From the NCBI GenBank assembly GCA_003315335.1, contig QNRL01000002.1, positions 434,001 through 498,000 of the forward strand: 64,000 nucleotides of DNA, written 5' to 3'. Shown here piece by piece: positions 1-9,187 of this stretch. Origin of the DNA: Pseudocitrobacter faecalis. Lineage in GTDB: Bacteria > Pseudomonadota > Gammaproteobacteria > Enterobacterales > Enterobacteriaceae. Both the position numbers and the translations under genes were made by a program. The notes below the pieces were generated by a model. The model had not been told where the DNA came from and searched no databases. It saw nothing but the letters and a program-made list of their open reading frames with translations. The first letter of the stretch is position 1. Every line of letters begins with the position of its first letter.

Positions 1-252
1 ATTATGCGCGGGCTGTGGATTGCCGCCCAGGCGCAAACCACCTTTGGCCGCGTCATGGCCGGTGGCCTGATGCTGATTTTATTCGTTTATGTCTTTGTAA
101 ATATTGGTATGGTAAGTGGCATCCTTCCGGTGGTGGGCGTTCCGCTGCCGCTGGTCAGCTACGGGGGCTCGGCCCTTATTGTACTGATGGCCGGGTTCGG
201 TATCGTCATGTCGATACACACCCACAGAAAAATGTTGTCGAAAAGCGTCTAA
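1..252 (+). CDS. rodA: RodA (MrdB) SEDS peptidoglycan glycosyltransferase, C-terminal fragment
   Basis: The reading frame is open from the first base of the window and ends with TAA, so only the last 83 codons are visible and the start lies upstream. The fragment carries the end of a polytopic membrane protein, including the segment [16 protein letters not shown] typical of the SEDS family, then a short cytoplasmic tail ending HRKMLSKSV. RodA polymerises glycan strands with PBP2 in the rod-shape elongasome. It is followed 10 bp later by rlpA, the same order as in the E. coli mrdAB-rlpA-dacA cluster. The identification rests on strong resemblance to the remembered E. coli C-terminus. Confidence 0.95.
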   Translation: MMRGLWIAAQAQTTFGRVMAGGLMLILFVYVFVNIGMVSGILPVVGVPLPLVSYGGSALIVLMAGFGIVMSIHTHRKMLSKSV

Positions 253-262
253 GAGGTGCTCA

Positions 263-1363
263 ATGCAAAAGCTTTGGCTGGGGATCTGCATCGCAGCAGG
301 ATTGCTGGCAGGTTGTTCGAATGATGATGTGCAACAAAAAACCGTCACCGTTCCGCAGCCCGCAGTATGTAATGGCCCGATAGTGGAAATCAGCGGGGCC
401 GATCCGCGCTTTGAGCCGCTGAGCGCCACCGCCAACCAGGATTACCAGCGCGACGGTAAAAACTACAAAATCGTGCAGGATCCTGCCAATTTCAGCCAGG
501 CAGGTTTTGCTGCTATTTACGACGCGGAACCCGGCAGCAATCTGACGGCGACCGGCGAAACATTCGACCCGATGCAAATCACCGCCGCACACCCTACGTT
601 GCCGGTGCCAAGCTACGCGCGTGTCACCAACCTGGCGAATGGGCGTATGATCGTCGTGCGGATTAACGATCGCGGCCCATATGGCAACGATCGCGTGATT
701 TCCCTCTCGCGCGCGGCAGCCGATCGTTTAAATACGTCGAACAACACCAAAGTGCGTATTGATCCGATTATCGTGGCCCAGGACGGTACGCTGTCGGGCC
801 CGGGTATGGCCTGTACAACCGTGGCAAAACAGACCTACGCACTACCCGCGCGCCCGGATCTGAGCAGTGGATTAGGCAGCGCGTCATCTGCCCCGCAAGC
901 GACTATGCCCCAGGGCGATGTGCGTGCCATCAGCAACGATACGCTAAAACCTGAAGATACCGCCGGTGCGCCTGTCAGCAGCAGTGGTTTCCTCGGCGCC
1001 CCCACCCCGCTCAACAACGGTGTACTGGAGAGCAGCGAGCCTACCCCGCCGGTGCAAACCGCCGCGCCGGTGACCGCGCCCGCAGCAACGCCAGCCCCTG
1101 CGGCCGTCGCCGCACCAGTGGCAGCGCCTGCCGCAACCGGTGACTTTGTGGTTCAGGTTGGTGCCGTCAGCGACCAGGCGCGCGCGCAACAGTATCAACA
1201 GCGTCTGAGCCAGCAATTCTCTGTGCCGGGACGCGTCACGCAAAACGGTGCTGTCTGGCGTATTCAGTTAGGCCCGTTCAGCAATAAAGGCGAAGCTAGC
1301 ACCCTACAACAGCGTTTGCAGAGTGAAGCCCAGTTGCAATCATTTATTACACGCGCCAACTAA
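263..1363 (+). CDS. rlpA: RlpA septal ring lipoprotein, lytic-transglycosylase-like with SPOR domain
   Basis: A 366-residue lipoprotein of the outer membrane. The N-terminus has a signal peptide with lipobox LLAGC (Cys18). Residues about 80-195 form the double-psi beta-barrel RlpA domain, with the NDRGPYGNDRVISLSRAA segment. A long Ala/Pro-rich linker (about 250-290) leads to a C-terminal SPOR domain (about 292-366, beginning FVVQVGAVSD) that binds denuded septal glycan. RlpA has lytic transglycosylase activity in Pseudomonas; in E. coli its enzymatic role is less clear. The start ATG is preceded by GAGGT. The gene follows rodA and precedes dacA, so it is part of the cell-shape cluster. Length is close to the 362-residue E. 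coli protein. Confidence 0.95.
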   Translation: MQKLWLGICIAAGLLAGCSNDDVQQKTVTVPQPAVCNGPIVEISGADPRFEPLSATANQDYQRDGKNYKIVQDPANFSQAGFAAIYDAEPGSNLTATGETFDPMQITAAHPTLPVPSYARVTNLANGRMIVVRINDRGPYGNDRVISLSRAAADRLNTSNNTKVRIDPIIVAQDGTLSGPGMACTTVAKQTYALPARPDLSSGLGSASSAPQATMPQGDVRAISNDTLKPEDTAGAPVSSSGFLGAPTPLNNGVLESSEPTPPVQTAAPVTAPAATPAPAAVAAPVAAPAATGDFVVQVGAVSDQARAQQYQQRLSQQFSVPGRVTQNGAVWRIQLGPFSNKGEASTLQQRLQSEAQLQSFITRAN

Positions 1364-1508
1364 GATGTAGCAGGCTTCCGATATCGTTTGCTAATGAATG
1401 TAAAAGTCATTAACAAAGTCGTATGCGATGTCGGATGCCTGCCCGCAGTGCATTTGCTATAGTAAGGCACTTTTTTTAATTCCATAAACGGACGTCGTTG
1501 TTCTGACC

Positions 1509-2708
1509 ATGAAGACCTCTCTTTCTGCTTGCTTACTTATCCCAGCGCTCTCAGTCGCCGTACTGACTTCCGCTGCCCATGCCGATGATTTAAACATCAA
1601 AACCATGATCCCAGGCGTACCGCAGATTGACGCGGAATCCTATATCCTGATCGACTACAACTCAGGCAAAGTTCTGGCGGAACAAAACGCTGACGCCCGC
1701 CGCGACCCGGCCAGTCTGACCAAAATGATGACCAGCTACGTTATCGGCCAGGCGATGAAAGCGGGTAAATTTAAAGAATCCGATCTGGTCACCATCGGCA
1801 ACGACGCATGGGCGACCGGCAATCCGGTGTTCAAAGGCTCTTCGCTGATGTTCCTGAAACCTGGCATGCAGGTTCCTGTTTCTCAGCTGATCCGCGGAAT
1901 CAACCTGCAATCCGGTAACGATGCCTGCGTGGCAATGGCCGACTTCGTGGCGGGCAGTCAGGACTCCTTCGTGGGCCTGATGAACAGCTACGTCAGCGCG
2001 CTGGGCCTGCAAAATACCCATTTCCAGACCGTTCACGGCCTGGATGCTGACGGTCAGTACAGCTCCGCACGCGATATGGCGAAAATTGGTCAGGCGCTGA
2101 TTCGCGATGTGCCAAACGAATACACGATTTATAAAGAGAAAGAGTTCACCTTTAATGGTATTCGTCAAACCAACCGTAACGGCCTGCTGTGGGACAACAG
2201 CCTGAATGTTGATGGTATTAAAACCGGGCACACCGATAAAGCAGGCTACAACCTGGTGGCATCCGCGACCGAAGGGCAAATGCGTCTGATCTCTGCCGTA
2301 ATGGGGGGGCGCACCTTTAAAGGGCGCGAAAGTGAAAGCAAAAAACTGCTGACCTGGGGTTTCCGCTTCTTCGAAACCGTCAGCCCGCTGAAAGCCGGTA
2401 AAGAGTTCGCCTCTGAGCCCGCCTGGTTCGGCGATAGCGATCGTGCTTCCCTCGGCGTGGACAAAGACGTTTACCTGACTATCCCGCGCGGTCGCATGAA
2501 AGACCTGAAAGCCAGCTATGTGCTGACCTCTACCGAACTGCACGCGCCGCTGCAGAAAAACCAGGTGGTCGGTACAATTAACTTCCAGCTGGACGGCAAA
2601 ACGATTGAACAGCGTCCGCTGGTGGTGCTGCAGGAAATTCCGGAAGGTAACTTCTTCGGCAAAATCATTGATTACATTAAATTAATGTTCCATCACTGGT
2701 TTGGTTAA
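1509..2708 (+). CDS. dacA: PBP5, D-alanyl-D-alanine carboxypeptidase DacA
   Basis: A 399-residue low-molecular-weight penicillin-binding protein that trims the terminal D-Ala from peptidoglycan pentapeptides in the periplasm. The signal peptide ends AHA at residue 25. The active-site motifs are SLTK (Ser69-Lys72), SGN and KTG (in [14 protein letters not shown]). The C-terminus [18 protein letters not shown] is the amphipathic membrane-anchoring helix. Apart from the first 25 residues or so, which diverge from the E. coli signal peptide, it is nearly identical to E. coli DacA as remembered. A strong terminator follows at 2761-2797. Confidence 0.97.
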   Translation: MKTSLSACLLIPALSVAVLTSAAHADDLNIKTMIPGVPQIDAESYILIDYNSGKVLAEQNADARRDPASLTKMMTSYVIGQAMKAGKFKESDLVTIGNDAWATGNPVFKGSSLMFLKPGMQVPVSQLIRGINLQSGNDACVAMADFVAGSQDSFVGLMNSYVSALGLQNTHFQTVHGLDADGQYSSARDMAKIGQALIRDVPNEYTIYKEKEFTFNGIRQTNRNGLLWDNSLNVDGIKTGHTDKAGYNLVASATEGQMRLISAVMGGRTFKGRESESKKLLTWGFRFFETVSPLKAGKEFASEPAWFGDSDRASLGVDKDVYLTIPRGRMKDLKASYVLTSTELHAPLQKNQVVGTINFQLDGKTIEQRPLVVLQEIPEGNFFGKIIDYIKLMFHHWFG

Positions 2709-2760
2709 AAATCACCCACTTGAAAGTGTGATTTCGATCCCCATATACTATGTAACGTTA

Positions 2761-2797
2761 AACAACTCCCGCCTGTCCGGCGGGAGTTGTTCTTTTT
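2761..2797 (+). terminator. Rho-independent terminator after dacA
   Basis: A perfect 13-bp stem (AACAACTCCCGCC / GGCGGGAGTTGTT) with loop TGTCC is followed by CTTTTT. It lies between dacA and ybeD. Confidence 0.9.
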
Positions 2798-2812
2798 ACC
2801 ACTGGAGCTGAC

Positions 2813-3076
2813 ATGAAAACCAAACTGAACGAACTGCTTGAATTCCCGACTCCCTTTACCTACAAAGTGATGGGTCTGGCGAAACCTGAGTTGGTTGACC
2901 AGGTGGTGGAAGTGGTACAGCGCCATGCGCCTGGTGATTACTCTCCGCAGATAAAACCGAGCAGCAAAGGCAACTACCACTCGGTGTCCATTACCATCAA
3001 CGCGACGCATATTGAGCAAGTGGAGACGCTGTACGAAGAGTTAGGCAATATCGAAATTGTTCGTATGGTGCTGTAA
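2813..3076 (+). CDS. ybeD: YbeD, UPF0250 (DUF493) family protein
   Basis: An 87-residue cytoplasmic protein with the DUF493/UPF0250 ferredoxin-like fold, conserved between dacA and lipB in enterobacteria. The sequence begins [21 protein letters not shown] and ends IEIVRMVL as in E. coli. The molecular function is not firmly known; an ACT-like regulatory role connected with lipoate biosynthesis has been suggested because of its constant position beside lipB. The start ATG has a GGAGCTG ribosome-binding site 6-8 bases upstream. It has its own downstream palindrome at 3086-3109. Confidence 0.95.
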   Translation: MKTKLNELLEFPTPFTYKVMGLAKPELVDQVVEVVQRHAPGDYSPQIKPSSKGNYHSVSITINATHIEQVETLYEELGNIEIVRMVL

Positions 3077-3085
3077 TCCCTGCCA

Positions 3086-3109
3086 CGTTACCCGGCCTGC
3101 CGGGTAACG
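3086..3109. terminator. Perfect palindrome after ybeD, probable terminator
   Basis: An 11-bp perfect stem (CGTTACCCGGC / GCCGGGTAACG) separated by CT and followed by TTAATTGTTT on the plus strand. The U tract is weak, so partial read-through into lipB is possible. Confidence 0.6.
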
Positions 3110-3167
3110 TTAATTGTTTGTGATATACTCCCCGTCCATGAATTCCCTTCTCTACGGAGATGCTGTT

Positions 3168-3809
3168 TTGGACACCAATACCCTTCTCATCCGCCAGCTT
3201 GGTTTACAGCCGTATGAACCCGTCTCCCAGGCCATGCATGAGTTTACCGATCAACGCGACGACACAACGCTCGATGAAATCTGGCTGGTAGAGCATCACC
3301 CTGTTTTTACTCAGGGCCAGGCCGGTAAAGCGGAGCACGTACTGGTGCCGGGGGATATCCCCGTCATTCAAAGCGACCGTGGCGGCCAGGTGACCTATCA
3401 CGGGCCGGGCCAGCAGGTCATGTATGTGCTGCTGAACCTGAAGCGTCGTAAGCTTGGCGTGCGTGAGCTGGTGACGCTGCTGGAACAAACGGTCGTGAAT
3501 ACGCTGGCGGAATGCGGTATTGACGCGCATCCCCGTGCCGATGCGCCTGGCGTTTACGTGGGAGAGAAAAAAATCTGCTCCCTGGGGCTACGAATTCGTA
3601 AAGGGTGTTCGTTCCACGGCCTGGCACTGAATATTGCGATGGATTTATCCCCGTTCCTGCGCATCAATCCTTGCGGTTACGCCGGTATGGAGATGACGCA
3701 GGTTCAGCAGTGGAAAACAGATGCCACACCTGACAATATTTCGCCACTTTTAGTCTCACATTTTTTAGCCCTGCTAAACAATCCGCCACACGAATATATT
3801 CACGCTTAA
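3168..3809 (+). CDS. lipB: LipB octanoyl-[ACP]:protein transferase
   Basis: A 213-residue enzyme that moves octanoate from octanoyl-ACP to the lipoyl domains of E2 subunits and GcvH, before sulphur insertion by LipA. The motif region includes [12 protein letters not shown], the lysine in [14 protein letters not shown] and the cysteine in [11 protein letters not shown], which together form the Cys/Lys catalytic pair of the family. The start is set at TTG 3168: it has GGAG 8 bases upstream and aligns with the start of the 213-residue E. coli protein. Longer in-frame starts upstream have no family support. The downstream dyad at 3820-3849 may end the transcript. Confidence 0.93.
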   Translation: MDTNTLLIRQLGLQPYEPVSQAMHEFTDQRDDTTLDEIWLVEHHPVFTQGQAGKAEHVLVPGDIPVIQSDRGGQVTYHGPGQQVMYVLLNLKRRKLGVRELVTLLEQTVVNTLAECGIDAHPRADAPGVYVGEKKICSLGLRIRKGCSFHGLALNIAMDLSPFLRINPCGYAGMEMTQVQQWKTDATPDNISPLLVSHFLALLNNPPHEYIHA

Positions 3810-3819
3810 TCTCTTTTCG

Positions 3820-3849
3820 TCTCGGCCCGATAATATCATTGGGCTGAGA
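3820..3849. terminator. Dyad after lipB
   Basis: A 9-bp stem TCTCGGCCC / GGGCTGAGA (one G-T pair) with a 12-base AT-rich loop. No clear U tract follows, so the terminator call is tentative. The rest of 3850-4059 is AT-rich leader of ybeF with nothing else I can name. Confidence 0.4.
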
Positions 3850-4059
3850 ACATTTCCCGTTCTCTCTCTTTACAAGAATATAAAACTTCTATATTTTTCA
3901 CTCATTGCACCGTTCAGAAATTAACACATCCGACTTTCGCAGTATCACAACCCATTGAATAAATGCGATTAAAATAAAATCAGCATTTTTCATCACCGAT
4001 AATAATAATGACACAGGCAATAAGATATTCACACGGTGAATATATACAGGGCAAACAGA

Positions 4060-5013
4060 GTGGAATATCAGCGACCATTAAAAGACAAATCACCGACACG
4101 TATCAAAAATGATTCAACCCAGCTTTTCCGCACCTTACGTAATATTGATCTTAATTTGCTGACAATTTTTGAAGCGGTCTATGTGCATAAGGGTATTGTT
4201 AATGCCGCAAAGGTGTTGAATATCACACCGTCTGCCATCAGCCAGTCGATTCAAAAACTGCGTGGACTGTTTCCTGACCCGCTGTTTGTCCGTAAAGGCC
4301 AGGGCGTGACGCCAACGGCCTATGCCACTCACCTGCATGAATATATTAGCCAGGGGCTGGAGTCGATACTTGGCGCACTGGATCTTACTGGCAGTTACGA
4401 TAAACAACGTATCCTCACCATTGGGACGACGCCCTCTGTTGGGGCGCTTGTCATGCCTGCAATTTACCAGGCCATAAAAGAACGCTTCCCGCAGATTCTG
4501 GTACGTAATATTGCCGTCAACGACACAGAAAACCAGCTTAGTCAGTTCCAGACGGATTTGATCATCGATAGTCATACTCAGACAATGCCAGCGCTATACA
4601 GCCACACTCTTTTCCGCGACCCGCTGGTACTGGTCTGTCGCCATGGGCACCCCATCTTACAGCAACCGATCACGCTGTCATTGCTGAAGGCATATGAATA
4701 TACGCTGCTGACGCCCGATGGCAGCAGCCACAGCAGCCTGCATAAACGCATCCATGAAATGCTGCCAGACCGACAGGTAAGTTTCAGCAGTTACAATTTA
4801 TTCACCATTGCGTCACTGATTGGCGGCAGCGACCTGTTGGGGATTATGCCGCGCCGGTTCTTCTCTCTTTATCGCCAGTGCTGGCCGCTGACGAGCATTG
4901 AGTTTGCCCCTATTCAGCAAGAAGAAGTTGAATTTTCATTGCATTACAACAAACTCAGCCTGCGGGATCCGGTTTTGCAGGGTGTCATTGATGTCATTCG
5001 TCAGGCATTCTGA
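4060..5013 (+). CDS. ybeF: YbeF, LysR-type transcriptional regulator
   Basis: A 317-residue LysR family regulator. The winged helix-turn-helix lies at about residues 26-85 (LRNIDLNLLTIFEAVYVHKG, then ITPSAISQSIQKLR), followed by a LysR substrate-binding domain (about 110-310). The start is set at GTG 4060, which has AGGG 9 bases upstream and gives exactly the E. coli YbeF length; GTG 4036 in the same frame has no ribosome-binding site. It lies between lipB and lipA on the same strand. The regulon and ligand are not known to me. It is similar in style to YbdO at 23453, and both share an unusually AT-rich N-terminal region. Confidence 0.88.
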   Translation: MEYQRPLKDKSPTRIKNDSTQLFRTLRNIDLNLLTIFEAVYVHKGIVNAAKVLNITPSAISQSIQKLRGLFPDPLFVRKGQGVTPTAYATHLHEYISQGLESILGALDLTGSYDKQRILTIGTTPSVGALVMPAIYQAIKERFPQILVRNIAVNDTENQLSQFQTDLIIDSHTQTMPALYSHTLFRDPLVLVCRHGHPILQQPITLSLLKAYEYTLLTPDGSSHSSLHKRIHEMLPDRQVSFSSYNLFTIASLIGGSDLLGIMPRRFFSLYRQCWPLTSIEFAPIQQEEVEFSLHYNKLSLRDPVLQGVIDVIRQAF

Positions 5014-5119
5014 ACACGAAAAGAGCCAGTCCGTCCGATAACTAAAAAGCATAAAACAACAACTATTTTACAATTTGCCGCACTGGCAGGCTGCTTTGAC
5101 ACCCGTTTCAATGGTATAC

Positions 5120-5131
5120 TGCTTACAATGA
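5120..5131 (+). promoter_or_regulatory. Candidate lipA promoter -10 region
   Basis: TGGTATACT is an extended -10-like element about 95 bp before lipA, with TTGACA further upstream but only 13 bp away, which is too short for a normal spacer. Low confidence; the transcript start should lie near 5125-5130. Confidence 0.3.
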
Positions 5132-5212
5132 ATTCAAAAATAGTTGATAAATGCAACATTTCATTGAATTGAAACGCTTTCCTTAAAGACTCGCAACTGG
5201 AACACGCACGCT

Positions 5213-6178
5213 ATGAGTAAACCCATTGTGATGGAACGCGGTGTTAAGTACCGCGACGCCGATAAAATGGCACTTATCCCGGTCAAAAACGTGGCCACCG
5301 AGCGCGAAGCGCTGCTACGCAAACCCGAGTGGATGAAAATCAAACTTCCGGCGGACTCCTCCCGTATTCAGGGCATCAAAGCGGCGATGCGCAAGAATGG
5401 CCTGCACTCTGTTTGTGAAGAAGCCTCTTGCCCGAACCTGGCGGAATGTTTTAACCACGGCACTGCGACATTCATGATTCTGGGTGCGATCTGTACGCGT
5501 CGTTGCCCGTTCTGTGACGTTGCCCACGGTCGCCCGATTGCTCCGGATGCCAACGAACCGGGTAAACTGGCGCAAACCATCGCCGACATGGCGCTGCGTT
5601 ATGTTGTGATTACCTCAGTTGACCGTGATGACCTGCGCGACGGCGGTGCCCAGCACTTTGCCGATTGCATCAGCGCCATCCGCGAGAAAAGTCCTGCGAT
5701 CAAAATTGAGACACTGGTTCCTGACTTCCGTGGTCGCATGGATCGCGCGTTAGAGATCCTGACGGCAACCCCGCCGGATGTCTTTAACCACAACCTGGAA
5801 AACGTGCCGCGTATTTATCGCCAGGTGCGTCCGGGCGCGGACTACAACTGGTCGCTGAAGCTGCTGGAACGCTTTAAAGAAGCGCACCCGGAAATCCCAA
5901 CCAAATCTGGCCTGATGGTCGGCCTGGGTGAAACCAACGCGGAAATCATCGAAGTGATGCGCGACCTGCGCAGCCATGGTGTCACCATGCTGACCCTGGG
6001 ACAGTATCTGCAACCGAGCCGCCATCACCTGCCGGTACAGCGTTATGTCAGCCCGGATGAGTTTGAAGAGATGAAAGCGGAAGCGCTGGCGATGGGCTTC
6101 ACCCACGCCGCGTGCGGCCCATTCGTTCGTTCCTCCTATCACGCCGATCTTCAGGCGAAAGGGATGGAAGTGAAATAA
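5213..6178 (+). CDS. lipA: LipA lipoyl synthase
   Basis: A 321-residue radical SAM enzyme that inserts two sulphur atoms into protein-bound octanoate to form lipoate. It has the auxiliary-cluster cysteines in [12 protein letters not shown] (about residues 68-79), the radical SAM motif CTRRCPFC (about 94-101), and the C-terminal RSSYHA whose serine ligates the auxiliary cluster. Length equals the E. coli enzyme. It acts after LipB on the same lipoyl-domain substrates. Two stem-loops follow at 6200-6230 and 6289-6326. Confidence 0.97.
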   Translation: MSKPIVMERGVKYRDADKMALIPVKNVATEREALLRKPEWMKIKLPADSSRIQGIKAAMRKNGLHSVCEEASCPNLAECFNHGTATFMILGAICTRRCPFCDVAHGRPIAPDANEPGKLAQTIADMALRYVVITSVDRDDLRDGGAQHFADCISAIREKSPAIKIETLVPDFRGRMDRALEILTATPPDVFNHNLENVPRIYRQVRPGADYNWSLKLLERFKEAHPEIPTKSGLMVGLGETNAEIIEVMRDLRSHGVTMLTLGQYLQPSRHHLPVQRYVSPDEFEEMKAEALAMGFTHAACGPFVRSSYHADLQAKGMEVK

Positions 6179-6199
6179 ACACAGGCGCTGCGTTTAACG

Positions 6200-6230
6200 A
6201 AGCCGTTGCTTTTAAGCAGCGGCTTTTTTA
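6200..6230 (+). terminator. lipA terminator
   Basis: Stem AAGCCGTTGCTT / AAGCAGCGGCTT around TT followed by TTTTTAT, a standard intrinsic terminator on the plus strand. Confidence 0.85.
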
Positions 6231-6288
6231 TATCGGCATTAGAAACATCTGATTGCAACTTAATACCTTTCGTCATATTTCAGGCATC

Positions 6289-6326
6289 AAAAAAGGCCAT
6301 TGCGTCTCCGCGTTGGCCCTTTTTTA
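6289..6326. terminator. Bidirectional terminator between lipA and tatE
   Basis: GGCCA...TTGGCC stem flanked by AAAAAA on the left and TTTTTT on the right, so it can act on transcripts from either strand; tatE converges on lipA here. Confidence 0.75.
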
Positions 6327-6405
6327 CAGGCAGCTATCGCCCGTTATAAAGCATGCATCTGCTTAACGCAGAATTTGTCCGCACGCCTTATCCAATGTCT
6401 GCTGC

Positions 6406-6612
6406 TTACTCTTTATGAGAGAGTTTTTCCGCCGGGATGTCATCCGCATCAACGCTTTTCTTCGCGCTGACGTCATCCTCGTTCATGGCTTTCTTGAAAC
6501 CCTTGATTGCTGAGCCCAGGTCACCGCCCAGCGTACGTAATTTTTTGGTACCAAACACCAGAATAATCAGCGCTGCGACAACCAGCAGTTTGGTAATACT
6601 AATCTCACCCAT
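6406..6612 (-). CDS. tatE: TatE, Sec-independent (Tat) translocase subunit
   Basis: A 68-residue TatA/E family protein. One N-terminal transmembrane segment ([18 protein letters not shown]) is followed by the [24 protein letters not shown] amphipathic helix and an acidic/lysine-rich tail ending AEKLSHKE. It contributes to the Tat pore that exports folded proteins, with a role overlapping TatA. The start ATG at 6612 gives the family N-terminus MGEISITK; ten extra in-frame codons upstream are not part of the gene. It is transcribed toward lipA. Confidence 0.95.
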   Translation of the reverse strand: MGEISITKLLVVAALIILVFGTKKLRTLGGDLGSAIKGFKKAMNEDDVSAKKSVDADDIPAEKLSHKE

Positions 6613-6739
6613 AGATACCTTCTTCTCTAAAACAGGCTGCAAAATGCGTTAAATGACCATAGCGTATTAACGGTCATCTTACCGCGCGCACACAATAGCA
6701 ATCTGTAACAAGGTGAATCAAGTGTTGTTTAAAAAAACG

Positions 6740-7528
6740 TCACAGTAATTGCGGTAGCGCAAAGCGGCGGTTAGTTAATACCGGTAATTGTGCGCGAACC
6801 TCTGTCACCTGCTGTTCAAAGACTTCTGCCATTATAAGTTGCGGCGTCGCCCCGGCACCGGCAAGCGTGACGCCTAAAGGGTCGATAATACGGCTAAGGC
6901 CAATATTCCGACTGCCGCATTCGCCCGAAGCGACGATATAGCAGGTCGTATCCAGCGCGCGTGCGGCCAGAAGCGTTGACCAGTGGTGCTCCTTCAGCGG
7001 CCCTCGCACCCATGCCGCCGGTAACACCAGCAGATTTGCCCCCTGAAGTGCCAGGCTCAATGCCAGTTCCGGAAAACGCAGATCGTAGCAGGTCATTAAC
7101 CCCACGCGCATTTCGCCCACTTCAAGCAGCGGTGGCACTACATCACCGGCATCCACAAGCCTCGACTCCTGCACGTTGAACGCGTCATAGAGGTGCAGCT
7201 TCTGGTAGTGCGCAATCACTTCTCCGCTACGCAGCGCCACCAGCGTATTCATCGCCCTGCCCGCCGTAGAAGGCACGTGCAGCGTCAGAATGGTCGTCAG
7301 GGTATCCTGACGACTCTGAGTCTTCAGTAACTTCATAAAGCCGCCATCGAGCGTCTGAGCGGATTTCACGCTGAGATCCGGGTCGGCGATATCACGCGCC
7401 AGCAATGCTTCAGGCAGAACCAGCAATGACACACCACGTTCAGCTGCCGTGCGCATCAACGCGACGCACTCCTGTGCGTTGGCCTGCCAGTCGGCAGAAA
7501 CGCTAAATTGACCCGCTGCGACCCACAT
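6740..7528 (-). CDS. ybeM: YbeM/Nit1-type carbon-nitrogen hydrolase, deaminated glutathione amidase
   Basis: A full-length 262-residue nitrilase-superfamily amidase. The catalytic triad is visible: Glu in LLVLPEALL (about residue 40), Lys in HYQKLHLYD (about 110) and Cys in [13 protein letters not shown] (about 146). Family members repair deaminated glutathione, a side product of transaminases. In E. coli K-12 the ybeM locus is disrupted; here it is intact. It lies between tatE and crcB on the minus strand, as in related genomes. Function is inferred from family and synteny. Confidence 0.9.
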   Translation of the reverse strand: MWVAAGQFSVSADWQANAQECVALMRTAAERGVSLLVLPEALLARDIADPDLSVKSAQTLDGGFMKLLKTQSRQDTLTTILTLHVPSTAGRAMNTLVALRSGEVIAHYQKLHLYDAFNVQESRLVDAGDVVPPLLEVGEMRVGLMTCYDLRFPELALSLALQGANLLVLPAAWVRGPLKEHHWSTLLAARALDTTCYIVASGECGSRNIGLSRIIDPLGVTLAGAGATPQLIMAEVFEQQVTEVRAQLPVLTNRRFALPQLL

Positions 7529-7621
7529 ATAACGCCCTCTTTATTACATTGTTTCTGGCAAGATTAGCAGCTTCGACGCTAAACTCACCCCATTCGATGG
7601 TTTGAAAACAGGAATAATCAG

Positions 7622-7999
7622 GTGTTCAACGTTCTCCTGGCCGTTTTTATCGGCGGCGGTACCGGTAGCGTCGCGCGCTGGATGCTCAGCACCCGGCTCA
7701 ACCCAATGCATCATGCACTGCCGATTGGCACGTTAACAGCAAACCTGCTGGGCGCGTTTATCATTGGGGCGGGACTGGCGTGGTTTAACCGAATGACGCA
7801 TATCGATCCGATGTGGAAACTGCTTATCACCACAGGGTTCTGCGGGGGTTTAACCACCTTCTCAACCTTTTCAGCGGAAGTGGTCTTCCTGTTACAGGCG
7901 GGGAAGCCGGGATGGGCGCTGCTGAATATCGCGGTAAATCTGCTGGGCTCCTTTGCGATGACCGCCCTGGCCTTCTGGCTGTTTAACGCCAGCCGCTAA
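7622..7999 (+). CDS. crcB: CrcB (Fluc) fluoride channel
   Basis: A 125-residue inner-membrane protein with four hydrophobic helices. It has the [10 protein letters not shown] segment, the conserved asparagine in [12 protein letters not shown], and the [13 protein letters not shown] signature that lines the dimeric fluoride pore. It exports fluoride down its gradient. It starts with GTG like the E. coli gene. I looked in 7529-7621 for a fluoride riboswitch and could not recognise one. A bidirectional terminator follows. Confidence 0.95.
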   Translation: MFNVLLAVFIGGGTGSVARWMLSTRLNPMHHALPIGTLTANLLGAFIIGAGLAWFNRMTHIDPMWKLLITTGFCGGLTTFSTFSAEVVFLLQAGKPGWALLNIAVNLLGSFAMTALAFWLFNASR

Positions 8000-8005
8000 A
8001 TGGGC

Positions 8006-8036
8006 GAAAAAAAAACCCGCGATTAGGCGGGTTTTG
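8006..8036. terminator. Bidirectional terminator between crcB and cspE
   Basis: AAAACCCGC / GCGGGTTTT stem with loop GATTAG, with A-tract and T-tract on the two sides; crcB and cspE converge here. Confidence 0.85.
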
Positions 8037-8059
8037 AATTCTGACTGCTAATGCGCTGA

Positions 8060-8269
8060 TTACAGAGCGATTACGTTAGCAGCAGAAGGGCCTTTGGCAC
8101 CGTTAGTGATTTCGAACTCTACACGCTGACCTTCAGCCAGAGTTTTGAAACCATTGGTCTGGATTGCAGAGAAGTGTACGAACACGTCTTTGCTGCCATC
8201 TTCCGGAGTAATGAAACCGAATCCTTTGGACTCATTAAACCACTTAACGTTACCTTTAATCTTAGACAT
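8060..8269 (-). CDS. cspE: CspE cold-shock family RNA chaperone
   Basis: A 69-residue cold-shock-domain protein with RNP1 (KGFGFITP) and RNP2 (VFVHFSAI). It melts RNA hairpins and acts as a transcription antiterminator. The start at 8269 gives the standard [20 protein letters not shown]; a ten-codon in-frame extension upstream is spurious. The sequence is essentially identical to the E. coli protein. The 193-bp region 8270-8462 upstream holds its leader and promoter but nothing I can define precisely. Confidence 0.97.
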
Positions 8270-8462
8270 CAAAATTACCTTTATATGAAAAAACGACACA
8301 AATGCTGTGTCAGGTATCAGTACAACAATAATGCTGCGTTTTGTCTAGTGCAGGTTAGCTAAAAAGTGATAAATGTCTCTAACTTTTATACGGGGGTTGA
8401 CTTTAATTCGAGTTTGTTAGCAACCCAGTCAACCCCACTGCTTCCGTGCGCAAAACCAGAGG

Positions 8463-9032
8463 TTAAAACTGGAAGCGCATCCAGGCAAAGTACACGTTAC
8501 CGTTGTTGTAGGTGCCCGGAATGTAGGTCATCTGGAACGTGGCCGGGCCATAGCCGATTGACGCCATCGGCAGCAGCACCGGAATCGGGACATAGTTGTA
8601 GTTATCACGCGCCGTTACCCCAACTGTGTAACCGAGCCCCAGACGGAAATTATCGTCGGTCAGCGGTCGCCAGGTTTTCTCCCAGCCGTAGCCGCCAATG
8701 GGCTCCCATTTGTTCCAGGAGTCTTTAAACGCCATCAGATAGATGCCGTGCCAGTTTCCTTTTTCATCCCAGCGAGAGACACCGAAACCCGCGCCCCATG
8801 GACGCTCGTTGTAACGGTCGGTCTTCTCTTTATCGTAGGCAAAGCGCGCATGCCAGGTGATGGCCGGAACATAGAGATCGTAATGTTGAGGTTCATCCCA
8901 GGTTTGCGCAATATTATCGTTGAGCGTGGAGAAGCCGTTGCGCACCGTTTCGGTAAATGAGGCATTCGCCGCAGGCAGAATGCAGAGTTGAGCCGCAATT
9001 AGCGCAGCCACTAAATAAATTCGTTTGAGCAT
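8463..9032 (-). CDS. pagP: PagP lipid A palmitoyltransferase
   Basis: A 189-residue outer-membrane beta-barrel enzyme that moves palmitate from phospholipids to lipid A, increasing resistance to cationic peptides. A signal peptide (cleavage probably after PAANA) is followed by an N-terminal amphipathic helix and an eight-stranded barrel with the conserved [20 protein letters not shown] region (catalytic His) and the C-terminal FAWMRFQF signature. ATG 9032 is chosen because it starts just before the signal peptide, although its ribosome-binding site is weak; GTG 9038 is an alternative. In E. coli pagP is next to dcuC; here the cus-like operon is inserted between them. Confidence 0.93.
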   Translation of the reverse strand: MLKRIYLVAALIAAQLCILPAANASFTETVRNGFSTLNDNIAQTWDEPQHYDLYVPAITWHARFAYDKEKTDRYNERPWGAGFGVSRWDEKGNWHGIYLMAFKDSWNKWEPIGGYGWEKTWRPLTDDNFRLGLGYTVGVTARDNYNYVPIPVLLPMASIGYGPATFQMTYIPGTYNNGNVYFAWMRFQF

Positions 9033-9091
9033 TAACACGTTAGCATTACCAAATCTTATTACATAATAGAAATAGCGTACCAATGCTAACC

Positions 9092-9108
9092 TTAATCAAG
9101 GCTTAACA
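9092..9108 (-). promoter_or_regulatory. Degenerate PhoP-box-like repeat upstream of pagP
   Basis: On the minus strand TGTTAA and GATTAA are spaced 11 bp apart start to start, like the PhoP box (T/G)GTTTA-N5-(T/G)GTTTA, and a poor -10 (TACGCT) lies 12 bp downstream. pagP is PhoP-activated in Salmonella, which is the main reason to mention it. Sequence match alone is weak. Confidence 0.3.
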
Positions 9109-9187
9109 ATATCGGGTAATTCTTTATTTTAGGGTAATTCTGAGTAAAGAAAGTAAAGTAATTAAGCACCCCGCAGGGTGCTGATAT

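Noticed and set aside
1662..2543. A 293-codon open frame on the minus strand opposite dacA
   Set aside because: It mirrors the strong codon bias of dacA, has no ribosome-binding site and a His/Gln/Arg-rich, non-protein-like composition.
7529..7621. Possible fluoride riboswitch before crcB
   Set aside because: The short leader lacks the conserved crcB-motif blocks that I looked for.
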